A stretch of 64,000 bases of DNA from NCBI RefSeq assembly GCF_030378065.1, contig NZ_JAUCGJ010000007.1:22357-86356 (forward strand), given 5' to 3'. Origin of the DNA: Candidatus Venteria ishoeyi (GTDB taxonomy: Bacteria; Pseudomonadota; Gammaproteobacteria; Beggiatoales; Beggiatoaceae). Shown here in pieces: positions 54,428 to 63,699 of this stretch (positions are counted from its first letter, which is position 1; every line of letters begins with the position of its first letter). A model generated the notes under the pieces. The model made no database searches. It was not told the DNA's origin and was given only the letters and a program-made list of their open reading frames with translations. The position numbers and the translations under genes were made by a program.

Positions 54428-56902
54428 ATGCAAAAAATGCTGCTGGCTTTTATTTTTGGCGTTATCAGCTGCCAGACATTGCCTTTTTTACCGCCACAGC
54501 CTGCCGTTTATTTGCTGCTTTGTTTACTGATTTTGCTGGGCTTGCGCTTATATCCGTTCAAAATCAAAAAACCATCCATTTCACTGCAAGTCTTTTTCAT
54601 ATTTGGCATCGGCCTGTTCTGGGCGGCCTGGATTGGCGAATCCAGGCTCAGCCAGCAGTTAATCCCGGTGCTGGAAAAAAAACAAGTCACGGCTACGGGT
54701 TATATTGTTGGCTTACCGAAATTTTATGCTGTGCAAGCGGATGACTCAAAAACCTCATCAACGCAGTTTGTAAAATATAAAAAAAACCGTCAACAAAAAG
54801 ATCGCCTGCGTTTCGATTTTCAAATTACCCAATTATCTTATCAGGGCAAATCCTATGCTTCTCCGGGACGGGTGCGCCTGAGTTGGTATGAAAAAAATGG
54901 GCAGCCGCTACCGGCACTGCGCCCCAATCAATATTGGCAACTACAGCTTAGCTTAAAGCAAGCGCATGGTTACGCCAATCCCGGCAGTCATAACGCGGAA
55001 GACAGTTTATTCCGACAAGGCATTCGCGCCACCGGTTATGTGCGCCAGCCACAGACGGCTAAAAAACTTAATCAGCTTAAAACCGGTTTCATGCCCTGGG
55101 TTCAACAACAACGTTTTGCCTTGTTCCAACACTTACAAACGCTGTTACAAAATCAGGCTGGCAGTGGCCTGTTAATCGCTTTAAGCCTGGGCATTAAACA
55201 CAATATCTCACCGCAGGATCGGCAAACCCTGCAACACACCGGCACCATACACCTGCTGGCCATTTCCGGCCTGCATATTGGCTTGATTGCTTTCTGGGGC
55301 GTTTTTCTGGGACACTTCTTCTGGCTTCTGAGCAGTTCCCGTAATTTTCTACGTATTCCCACCCAACGCTTCTCACTCTGGCTGGGTTTTTTATTGGCTT
55401 TGATTTATGCGCTGCTGGCAGGATTTGCGATTCCAACGCAACGCGCATTGTTTATGCTGGGTATCTTGTTTGTCGGTTTTTGGTTTTTACGCGCCTACAG
55501 CCTGCGTCAGGTTTTGTTGATTGCAGCCAGCCTGATTGTTTTATTCGATCCCCTGGCGGTATTAAGTCCGGGCTTCTGGCTCTCTTTTGCGGCGGTGAGT
55601 ATCATATTGTTTGGACTTTCAGGCCGTTTACAACTTTCTAAACCCTGGCTGCGTATCCATTGGGTGATTTTTATTGGCTTGACGCCGCTGTTGCTGTTTC
55701 ATTTCGGACAGGTGCCCTGGACTTCTGCGCTGGCGAATCTGTTTGCCGTTCCTGCCATTAGTTTGATTGTACCGCTGGCCTTATGCAGTCTGCTGTTTTC
55801 CTGGCTTCTTCCCGCGCTTGGGCATCCTCTGCTTGAATTGACAAGCTGGCTGTTACAAACCTTAATGGATATTTTAAGTGAGATTGCCGGTTATGACTGG
55901 GCGGTATCCCACTGGGCGCAACCTTCTATCTGGCTGTTATTACCGGCTCTGTTCGCCGCTTTTCTATTATTATTGCCACGCGGTTTCCCCGCGCGCTGGA
56001 CGGGTTTATTCTGGCTGCTGTTATTATCGCCTATGGCAGGCTCTAATCGTCCCGCGCCGGGAGAATTGTGGCTGACCATGCTGGATGTCGGGCAGGGTCT
56101 GGCAATGGTGGTGCAAACCCACAAGCATGTACTGATTTATGACACCGGCAACCGCTTTTCTCACAGCAGCATGGGGGAGCGCGTGGTTTTACCTTTTCTG
56201 CGCCAGAATAAATTGCAAAATATCGATATATTGCTTGTCAGTCATGCCGATCAGGATCATAGCGGTGGCGCGGAAGAAATTTTACAGGCCATGCCTGTAC
56301 AAAAGATATTAACCAGCGCCCCGGCATTCTTCAAAACCCAACAACACATTGTACAATCCTGCCAGCAAGGACAAGGCTGGGTATGGGATGGTGTTGAATT
56401 TGAGCTATTGCATCCCGATGCCCAAAGTACCTCCAGCCTACTGCGTAAAGGCAATGATCGCAGTTGTGTCCTGCGCATTCAAAATGGTGACAGCGTGATA
56501 TTGCTGACGGGGGATATTGAAAAAACCGCAGAAGCCTGGTTATCCATGCAAAACCTGGAAAAGCTGCATGCCACAGTGCTACAAGTGCCACATCATGGCA
56601 GCCACACTTCTTCCACGCCTGATTTTATCCGGGCAGTGCAAGCACAGTATGCACTGTTCGCCACAGGCTATCACAATCGTTTTCACCTGCCCAAAGCAGA
56701 TATTATGCAAGCTTATCAGCAACACGGTGCTAAACTACTCAATACTGCGCATACCGGCGCAATTTTAATAAAATTGAATGCCAGCGGCATCAAATCAGTA
56801 CAACCCTGGCGTTTACAACACCAACGTTATTGGCATTGGTCCGATAATAATTGCTGCAACTCAGGAATGCAGGAACCGCAATTAGGAGTGAGGATGAAAT
56901 AA
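54428..56902 (+). CDS. comEC: Competence protein ComEC/Rec2, DNA-uptake channel
   Basis: An inner-membrane protein of 824 residues for translocating single-stranded DNA during natural transformation. An N-terminal TM cluster and DUF4131 region (about 1-200) lead to the competence domain (about 225-490, LLAISGLHIGLIAFWG, GFAIPTQRALFML). A C-terminal metallo-beta-lactamase-like domain follows (about 545-800: MLDVGQGLAMVV, SHADQDHSGG, TGDIEKTAE, VPHHGSHTSS). The last seven codons and the stop come from MITE copy C, so the original C-terminus has been replaced, after the last conserved motif; function is probably kept. Confidence 0.93.
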   Translation: MQKMLLAFIFGVISCQTLPFLPPQPAVYLLLCLLILLGLRLYPFKIKKPSISLQVFFIFGIGLFWAAWIGESRLSQQLIPVLEKKQVTATGYIVGLPKFYAVQADDSKTSSTQFVKYKKNRQQKDRLRFDFQITQLSYQGKSYASPGRVRLSWYEKNGQPLPALRPNQYWQLQLSLKQAHGYANPGSHNAEDSLFRQGIRATGYVRQPQTAKKLNQLKTGFMPWVQQQRFALFQHLQTLLQNQAGSGLLIALSLGIKHNISPQDRQTLQHTGTIHLLAISGLHIGLIAFWGVFLGHFFWLLSSSRNFLRIPTQRFSLWLGFLLALIYALLAGFAIPTQRALFMLGILFVGFWFLRAYSLRQVLLIAASLIVLFDPLAVLSPGFWLSFAAVSIILFGLSGRLQLSKPWLRIHWVIFIGLTPLLLFHFGQVPWTSALANLFAVPAISLIVPLALCSLLFSWLLPALGHPLLELTSWLLQTLMDILSEIAGYDWAVSHWAQPSIWLLLPALFAAFLLLLPRGFPARWTGLFWLLLLSPMAGSNRPAPGELWLTMLDVGQGLAMVVQTHKHVLIYDTGNRFSHSSMGERVVLPFLRQNKLQNIDILLVSHADQDHSGGAEEILQAMPVQKILTSAPAFFKTQQHIVQSCQQGQGWVWDGVEFELLHPDAQSTSSLLRKGNDRSCVLRIQNGDSVILLTGDIEKTAEAWLSMQNLEKLHATVLQVPHHGSHTSSTPDFIRAVQAQYALFATGYHNRFHLPKADIMQAYQQHGAKLLNTAHTGAILIKLNASGIKSVQPWRLQHQRYWHWSDNNCCNSGMQEPQLGVRMK

Positions 56903-57054
56903 ATGCAGAAACTGGGCGCAGGATTTTTATTCATTTTCAAGGCGTGAAAACAGGCGCATAGCAAGCTATGTAACTGCCTAAGTCCAAATAGGCACAACGC
57001 AGAAAATGGAGGAAAAGACCAGCCAAGTTGCTGAAGTTATAAAATTCTCACTCC
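56885..57054 (-). mobile_element. MITE copy C (170 bp), overlapping the comEC 3' end
   Basis: The long form, in the opposite orientation to copies A, B and D, with GGAGTGAG and CTCACTCC ends and TTA direct repeats at 56882-56884 and 57055-57057. It has the 12-bp longer GCCTAAGTCCAAATAGGC segment shared with copy D. It supplies the comEC stop at 56900. Confidence 0.88.
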
Positions 57055-57059
57055 TTAGT

Positions 57060-57486
57060 GCCTGCCTGCAATTGTTCACCAATTTACTCTACACTGAGCA
57101 GTCCCTGTTTCTGAATAGCCTCACGTAAGGTATTTAAGCCCACATTTTAAACGCAAGGGCTAGCAGGCAGACGTAGTGTCATAGCAATAAACCGGGCTTT
57201 GCTATCCAGGGTATAAAACCTGCCGTCAGCAAAAAAACATGCTTTGCCTTCTGGTTTTTCCTGGATGTGAGTTGTTGTTAGTCCTGTACGCTTAAATCTG
57301 CATAAGCAGCAAGATTAAAATTATGTTGCCCCTGGTTTTCAAAAGTCGAGAGTTGCGCATGTTCTTTAAATATATCCAGCGGCTGTTGATAAGAGAAAGC
57401 CTTGCCAAAGCCTATATCGAAGTTTGACAACCATTCATCGGCATTAAGATTGCCGTTGCAGAGAAATAGACTAATTTGAAAAACAT
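57060..57486 (-). pseudogene. Decayed lipoprotein-like gene
   Basis: Read on the minus strand, an ATG at 57486 opens MFFKLVYFSATAILMPMNGC, a plausible lipoprotein signal with Cys, but stops soon after. A shifted frame then continues with NFDIGFGKAFSYQQPLDIF and a stretch ending AAYADLSVQD. After a stop, another frame reads PEGKACFFADGRFYTLD, then one more stop. The alternation of coding-like frames with stops suggests an old gene with frameshifts. No family is recognised. The 635-bp spacer 56903-57537 holds only this and MITE copy C. Confidence 0.45.
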
Positions 57487-57546
57487 GAAGCGCAATGATT
57501 AGAAATCGAGTATATTTGCGCCTGCTTAAATTTCAGGATGATGCTC

Positions 57547-57999
57547 ATGCAGGAACATAGAAAATTTTATCGCCATCCAACAGAAATTCCTGTGGAAATC
57601 AGCAAAGTTTCCGATGCTGAGGAAAATACTGTGCTGTATCCTTTTATCAAGGATGTCAGTGAAGGGGGACTGGCATTTATCTGTACTATCCCTTGGCCCG
57701 TTGGCTCAATAATTAAAATCCGCCTGCCACTGATAAAACCACCTTTTGAAGCCATCGGCACGGTGGCCTGGTCGCGCAGACGCGGCTCCTATTATGATGT
57801 AGGTGTTGCATTTGATAATAAACATGATGTATTTCAAGGGCGCATGATAGAACAAATGTGTCAGATTGAAATCTATCGCCAGAAATTAGCCGGAGAAGGC
57901 AGGGACATCAGCACCGATGAAGCGGCAATGGAATGGATTAGTCGTTATGCCGCCAGTTTTGATAAAAAAGCGATACAAGCCAAGGCACAGGTATCTTAA
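57547..57999 (+). CDS. PilZ-domain c-di-GMP-binding protein
   Basis: A protein of 150 residues with an N-terminal PilZ domain. The RxxxR motif (RKFYR, near residues 5-9) and DVSEGGL (D/NxSxxG) are both intact, so c-di-GMP binding is likely. A helical tail of about 45 residues follows. The start at 57547 is chosen because CAGG lies nine bases upstream and would directly abut the two earlier in-frame ATGs at 57538 and 57541. It is monocistronic; the target process is unknown. Confidence 0.85.
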   Translation: MQEHRKFYRHPTEIPVEISKVSDAEENTVLYPFIKDVSEGGLAFICTIPWPVGSIIKIRLPLIKPPFEAIGTVAWSRRRGSYYDVGVAFDNKHDVFQGRMIEQMCQIEIYRQKLAGEGRDISTDEAAMEWISRYAASFDKKAIQAKAQVS

Positions 58000-58128
58000 G
58001 GAGGTGTCAGGCAAAAAATAACAACTGCCTAACATCCGTTAATCGCTACTATTTGTTACCAGTTGTCAGCCTGTTAAGATCATGCTTTAATAGCGATACC
58101 TGAATTCTTCTTAAAACAGGCACCTATC

Positions 58129-61100
58129 ATGATTCGATTTGCTGGTGTTTTCCTCTGTTTTTATTGTCTGCCGCTGTATAGTCTGGCAGAAATCACCTTA
58201 GATGGCAGCTTAGGGAGCAAGGGGCCATTAACCGGCCCAGCTTATCAATTAGATGCCAGTCAAGGTCTCTTTGCTGGCAACAATCTGTTTCATAGCTTTG
58301 AACAGTTTAATCTAAATGCACAGGAAAGCCTTACCTTTACCGGGGATGCGCAAACCCAGAACCTGATTAACCGGGTAACGGGTGGTTTTTATTCGCTGAT
58401 TGATGGTGAAATTAATACCAGTGCCATGCCGGATGCCAATTTTTATCTGATTAACCCGGCAGGTATTTTTTTAGGCGGTCATGCCCAATTTGACATTGGT
58501 GGCGGCTTGCATCTCAGCACTGCTGATTATCTCTCTTTTGCTGATGGTATTCAGTTTCCTGCCACCGCCACCACTCCCACTTCCAGTTTGAGTTTCAGCG
58601 CGCCCCAGGCATTTGGTTTTTTAACGGCTAAACCCGCAGGCATTCGGCTCAATGGCTTTGCCCTGCAACTCAATAACAGTCAGCCATTTTCACTCGTTGG
58701 CGGCAATATTCAGGCAAACTTTAACCCGGATACCGGTGCCAATTTGATTCAAGTACCCGCAGGTAGTGTGACTTTATTCAGTGCTCAGGGTATAGGCGAA
58801 GTCCCTATACACACGCCGCAACAACACCAGATTGCTGCCAATGGGCTGTTAAACCTGAGTGATACCAGCATCAGCACAGGTGGCGCGGGAGATAATGGCG
58901 GGGATATTCGCTTATTCAGCGGTGCGCTGGCCTTGAATCGCAGTACCCTGACCAGCAATGCGGTGTTAGGTCAAACCGGTTCAATTTTTATTCAGGCTTT
59001 GCAATCACTGGACATGCAGCAGGGGGAAATCAGCGTTAAATCTCGCAGTTCCGGGCAAAGTGGAAACATTGATATACGCAGTCCACATATCGAGATACAT
59101 GGCGGACAAATCATTAACAGCACCCAGTTTCGCCCCGGTGGTAAGATTAATATTGAAGCCGCCACGTTACAGATTGATCAAGGCAGTTTTATCAATAGTC
59201 AGGCTGAATCCGCCACTGCGGGAGATATTCATTTGCAGGCGGCGCAGCAGATGTTGCTGAGCGGGGAAAACACCCTGTTATTGAATATGAGCAACAACGG
59301 AGACACCGGACAAATACAAGTGAATGCGCCACAACTGCATGTACAGGATGGTGCAACGCTGGTCACGCAAAGCATTAATGGTCAGGCGCGAGAAATTGGC
59401 CTGAATGCCAGTTATTTATCCTTAAACAGCGCAACCCTGGACAGTTTAACGCTGGGTGACGGGCAGGCGGGTAATATTGCCTTACATGCAGGCACATTGA
59501 CAAGCCGCGCCAGCAGTATACGCAGTCGTGCCACAACAAGCGGGGATGCCGGGCATATCGGCATACAGGCAGGCAGTGCAGATTTCAGCGCAAGCCTGGT
59601 GGAAAGCCAAAGCCATACAGGATTGGCGGGTGGTTTAAACATTCAAGCCAGTCAGTTACACAGCCAAAGCAGCCAGTTCAGCAGTAATAGTTTCGCAGGG
59701 CAAAGCGGTACACTGAATATCTACGGTGGTGATATTAATGTGCAAAACAGCCGTTTGTATAGTAGTGGCATGACTGCCAGTGATACGGTGCAGGTACAGG
59801 CAAATACAGTATTAAACGCGAATAACAGCCTGTTTTCCAGTAATAGTGCAGAATTTGGCGGCCTGGTGCAATTACAGGCTCCTGTGCTTAATTTGCAAAA
59901 CACTGCTGTCACCAGCCTGTCCCAGTCCGGCAGCGCCAGCGGGGTTAATTTACTGGCAAGTCAAGAAATTAACTTAAACCGGGCAACCATTGCGCTGGAT
60001 TCCAAAACAACTGCAAACAGTCGCGCTGCCGTCACAGTGCGCAGCCCGGTACTGACATTTGAGCGGAGAGCGAGCCTGGATGTCAGTGGTGGCAGCTTAA
60101 ACCTGGATGTGGATAGCCTGAATCTGAATAATGCTTATATCAGCGTGCGCAATCGTCCTGGTTTACACACCGATATTGTTTTGGAACATTTATATCTGGG
60201 GCCGGGTGGGCAAATTGGGCAAAGTAGCAAAGGGGGGCTGTTAGCAATTAACGCCACAGCTATTGAATTACAAGGTGGCAGCATTATTAATACCGGCCCG
60301 CAAGCAGACCTGCAAATTCAGGCACAAGATAGCGTGTTATTACGGGATAATGCACAGATTAACGGTCAAGGCACGGCGTTTTTATTACAAAGCCCGAAAA
60401 TACACGTCAATGACAGCAATATTGCAGGGATTAGTGGCAGCCACAGTGACTGGCAAATTCTGACCGGGCAACTGATGCTGCAAAATGGCGGACATATCGG
60501 CCTGAAAAATGAGCATGGCACGCAAGGTGGCAATTTAGACATTCAGGCCAGTGACTGGATTCATATCACAGGCCGTAATGCCCTGGGGCGTCCTGCCAGT
60601 CTGGATAATCAGGCAGTTGGCGCAGGTGCGGCAGGTGTATTGTTGATTAAAACGCCGGAACTACGCTTGCAAGGCGGTAATATTGAAGCCGATAGCACCG
60701 GCGCTGGGGCGGGCGGGAAAATTCATATTCAAACCCAACAACTTGAGCTGAGCGCGGGTAGTGTGATTAACAGTAACAGCTTGGCGCAGGGCGCAGGTGG
60801 CGCGATTGTGATTGAAGCCAGTGAAGCGGTGCGTTTAAGTGGTTTAGCGGGATTTTCTTCGATTCAAGCCAATACCCGTCATGCACCCGGTGGCAGCATT
60901 GATATTCAAACCCCTGTATTACAGATGCAAAGTGATAGTGCATTGCTGGCAGAAAGCGTGGGGACGGGTGATGCCGGTTCCATTCAATTACAGGTTCAGG
61001 AACTGGCGCTGCAAAAATCAGCGCGTATCAGTGTCAGTACCGCTGGTAGTGGTTCTGGTGGTGATTTACAAATAGCAGCCAGCGAACAGGTGACGCTGCA

Positions 61101-62376
61101 AAGTAGTGAAGGCGGTTTATTACAACCGGCTATCCGCAATGATACTCACGCCAGCGGGCAGGGCGGCACCTTATCACTCAGCACTAAGCAACTTAATATG
61201 TCTGGCGGTGACATCAGTATTCTGAATTTTGGCAGTGGTAATGCCGGTCAGGTAAACATCACTGTTGAACAACTGGAAATGGCAGCAGGTGCCAGTATTA
61301 ACGCCAGCAGCGCAGCCTCGGCGACAGGCGCGGGTGGTAATGTCAATGTTACCGTCAGTGATACGCTGAATATTCATGGACAACGCCCCAACCAACCACA
61401 GCCCAGCGCCATTGGAGCCAGCACGTTTGGTGAGGGCAGGGGCGGGCAACTTGTGATTAAAGCCGGTGACATTCACCTGAGCCAACGTGGTACTTTGCAA
61501 ACGCTGGCGCAGGGTAATGGTGATGCCGGTTCGATTCAGATTCAGGCGGGTGATTTAAGCCTGTTAAGTGGTGCGGATATTGATGCCAGCAACGAAGGCC
61601 AGGGTGCAGGGCGTGGCGGCAATATCAGCATTCAACTCAGCGGTGATGCGCTGATTGAAGCCGAAGCAGTTGCCGGTGAATTTTTAGGCCAATCCTTTTT
61701 AGGCGGCATTTACAGTATTGCGGAAAATCGTGGACAGGGTGGTGACATCCATTTTTCCGCACAAAAACTGACAATGCAAAATGGTGGCACCATCGCTGCC
61801 GCCAGTCTGGGCAGTGGTAATGCAGGCTCCATTGAAATTAACTTAAGTGGATCACTGCTGATGGAAACTGCCAGTATTACCGCGCAGGCGCAACAAGCTG
61901 GTGGCGGTAATATCCACATTGAAACCCCGGCGCGTATCCAATTGCTCGACAGTCATATCACGGCACGCGCTGCGGGAGAGCTGCCGGAACATGCCGGGGG
62001 TAATGTTGCCATTATCAATAATGAATTTTTTATTATTAACCACAGTCAGATTTTAGCCAGCTCTGTCGGCGGCCCCGGTGGTAATATCCATATCGATTCG
62101 CGCCAGTTTCTGCCCTCAGGCGACAGCCGCGTGGATGCTTCTTCCGAGCGTAATATTGATGGTACGGTATTGATTAATTCCCCGGAAGTGGATTTAGGCA
62201 GTGCTTTACGCTTGCAGGCGGGTGGTTTTTTGCGTAATGACGATTTAATCCGGGAACAATGCAAAGTACAGATTGGTGCAGCAGAAGCTGTGGGCAGCCG
62301 CTTTATTGTCAGTGGCGCACAGTCTTATCCTTCAGCACCGGATGAATTACGGGGTTCTGTGCTGGGGGAGGAATGA
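58129..62376 (+). CDS. TpsA-type filamentous haemagglutinin-like exoprotein
   Basis: A 1415-residue protein with signal peptide (about 1-20). Next is the two-partner-secretion domain (about 22-260) with DGSLGSKGPLTGPAYQLDAS, NLINRVTGGFYSLIDGEI and NFYLINPAGIFLGG. A long right-handed beta-helix of imperfect repeats (GGNIxIQ, GDAGSIQIQA, GAGGxIxI) runs to about 1370. The end (REQCKVQIGAAEAVGSRFIV) matches the terminal motif of the large adhesins common in cyanobacteria and filamentous sulfur bacteria. It needs a TpsB transporter, which is not in the window. Role: surface adhesion or matrix. Confidence 0.9.
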   Translation: MIRFAGVFLCFYCLPLYSLAEITLDGSLGSKGPLTGPAYQLDASQGLFAGNNLFHSFEQFNLNAQESLTFTGDAQTQNLINRVTGGFYSLIDGEINTSAMPDANFYLINPAGIFLGGHAQFDIGGGLHLSTADYLSFADGIQFPATATTPTSSLSFSAPQAFGFLTAKPAGIRLNGFALQLNNSQPFSLVGGNIQANFNPDTGANLIQVPAGSVTLFSAQGIGEVPIHTPQQHQIAANGLLNLSDTSISTGGAGDNGGDIRLFSGALALNRSTLTSNAVLGQTGSIFIQALQSLDMQQGEISVKSRSSGQSGNIDIRSPHIEIHGGQIINSTQFRPGGKINIEAATLQIDQGSFINSQAESATAGDIHLQAAQQMLLSGENTLLLNMSNNGDTGQIQVNAPQLHVQDGATLVTQSINGQAREIGLNASYLSLNSATLDSLTLGDGQAGNIALHAGTLTSRASSIRSRATTSGDAGHIGIQAGSADFSASLVESQSHTGLAGGLNIQASQLHSQSSQFSSNSFAGQSGTLNIYGGDINVQNSRLYSSGMTASDTVQVQANTVLNANNSLFSSNSAEFGGLVQLQAPVLNLQNTAVTSLSQSGSASGVNLLASQEINLNRATIALDSKTTANSRAAVTVRSPVLTFERRASLDVSGGSLNLDVDSLNLNNAYISVRNRPGLHTDIVLEHLYLGPGGQIGQSSKGGLLAINATAIELQGGSIINTGPQADLQIQAQDSVLLRDNAQINGQGTAFLLQSPKIHVNDSNIAGISGSHSDWQILTGQLMLQNGGHIGLKNEHGTQGGNLDIQASDWIHITGRNALGRPASLDNQAVGAGAAGVLLIKTPELRLQGGNIEADSTGAGAGGKIHIQTQQLELSAGSVINSNSLAQGAGGAIVIEASEAVRLSGLAGFSSIQANTRHAPGGSIDIQTPVLQMQSDSALLAESVGTGDAGSIQLQVQELALQKSARISVSTAGSGSGGDLQIAASEQVTLQSSEGGLLQPAIRNDTHASGQGGTLSLSTKQLNMSGGDISILNFGSGNAGQVNITVEQLEMAAGASINASSAASATGAGGNVNVTVSDTLNIHGQRPNQPQPSAIGASTFGEGRGGQLVIKAGDIHLSQRGTLQTLAQGNGDAGSIQIQAGDLSLLSGADIDASNEGQGAGRGGNISIQLSGDALIEAEAVAGEFLGQSFLGGIYSIAENRGQGGDIHFSAQKLTMQNGGTIAAASLGSGNAGSIEINLSGSLLMETASITAQAQQAGGGNIHIETPARIQLLDSHITARAAGELPEHAGGNVAIINNEFFIINHSQILASSVGGPGGNIHIDSRQFLPSGDSRVDASSERNIDGTVLINSPEVDLGSALRLQAGGFLRNDDLIREQCKVQIGAAEAVGSRFIVSGAQSYPSAPDELRGSVLGEE

Positions 62377-62441
62377 GCTGGAATTGAGCCGTTGCAGTGC
62401 AACGGCTCTACAGGTTCTGCATGAGCTTGTTGTTTTTCCTG

Positions 62442-63584
62442 TTAACCTGCCTGCCCTTCCTCATAATCCACCACTTCCGGCAAGGTGAAGAAATAAGTAT
62501 TGCCAATATAGCCATGGCTATCAACGCCCGCGTTGCCACCGTATTGCTCAACAATACGTTGAATAATCGACATACCCAAACCTTCTTCCGCATGTTCTAT
62601 ACTTTCCATCGCGCCAAACATGTGTTTGGCTTTTTCTTTGGAAGTCGCCGGGCCATTATCATTAAGCCAGCAGCGGACATAACCATTACCTGTCGATTCT
62701 GCGCCTAATTTCAGATAAGGCGGGCGTCCACCATTTTTTAAGCTATAGGTCAGCAGATTTTCCCAGACTTTTTCCAGCCAGGGCGCATAACCCCAAACTC
62801 TGGGCCATTCTTTCTGAATTTCAATTTTAGCACTGTATTTTCGTGACAGATATTCCAGGCGATCCTGTACCGGGGAGATGATTTCAGACATATTGAGTTC
62901 ATCCATGGTACCACCCTGGGTACGCACCTCAGCCAGTAATAATAAATCATCAATAGTGGCAACCATGTCATAACGGGACTGCTCAATTTCATTAACAAAT
63001 TGCAGCAGGGTTTCTTTTTTTTCCTTACGCAGATCATTGAGTAAAACCTTGGTTAAGCCGGAAAGCCGGATTAATGGTTTTTTCAAATCACGCGCCACCA
63101 CCTTGGCATAGGCTTCCAAATCATGATTGCGTTGTTCCAATACATGATTATCCTGTTCGCGCAGGTCAATCTCCTGTTGTAACAGTTTTTTCATTTTACT
63201 CAAAGTCAAATGCGTGGTGATGCGCGCCAGCACTTCTTCCTGTTGCACAGGTTTGGTGATGTAATCCACCGCACCAATTTCAAAACCCTGCACCTTATCG
63301 ACGGTATCTGTCAGTGCGGTCATGAATATAATCGGGATGTCTTTGGTGTCAGGATTGGCTTTCAGGCGGCGGCATACTTCAAAGCCATCCACCTTGGGCA
63401 TCATGACATCAAGCAAAATCAAGTCTGGTTTGGCATACTCCAACTGCTCCAGTGCATCTTCACCATCTTGCGCCACCCGAATCTTAAATTCATGATCGCG
63501 CAGGTAGGTAAATAACATTTTTAAATTGTTCGGTACGTCATCAACAATTAATAAGGTGCCTTTTTCTATTTCACTGGTATCCAT
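62442..63584 (-). CDS. Receiver plus histidine-kinase-like protein lacking the phospho-His
   Basis: A protein of 380 residues: an N-terminal receiver (about 10-125) with phospho-Asp59 in LILLDVMMP and the conserved Lys in YITKP, a coiled coil (about 125-155), a HisKA-like helix pair (about 155-235) and an HATPase domain (about 260-370). The H-box, normally xSHDLxxPL, reads VVARDLKKPL with Arg165 in place of His. The N-box reads NLLTYSLK, with Tyr replacing the Mg-binding Asn. The G1 box is DNGPATS, but the G2 box GLGMSI is kept. It is likely a phosphorylation-controlled adaptor rather than a kinase. ATG at 63584 is used; the longer frame runs into the repeat region. Confidence 0.85.
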   Translation of the reverse strand: MDTSEIEKGTLLIVDDVPNNLKMLFTYLRDHEFKIRVAQDGEDALEQLEYAKPDLILLDVMMPKVDGFEVCRRLKANPDTKDIPIIFMTALTDTVDKVQGFEIGAVDYITKPVQQEEVLARITTHLTLSKMKKLLQQEIDLREQDNHVLEQRNHDLEAYAKVVARDLKKPLIRLSGLTKVLLNDLRKEKKETLLQFVNEIEQSRYDMVATIDDLLLLAEVRTQGGTMDELNMSEIISPVQDRLEYLSRKYSAKIEIQKEWPRVWGYAPWLEKVWENLLTYSLKNGGRPPYLKLGAESTGNGYVRCWLNDNGPATSKEKAKHMFGAMESIEHAEEGLGMSIIQRIVEQYGGNAGVDSHGYIGNTYFFTLPEVVDYEEGQAG

Positions 63585-63699
63585 TGCGCTTTTATATTCC
63601 TTGATTTTATGAGATTTGGCACTGAAAAAACCAAATTTCGATATACTACAAGAGTATAACATCAGTGCATAATAGGACTCAATTTCAGATAAATAATTT

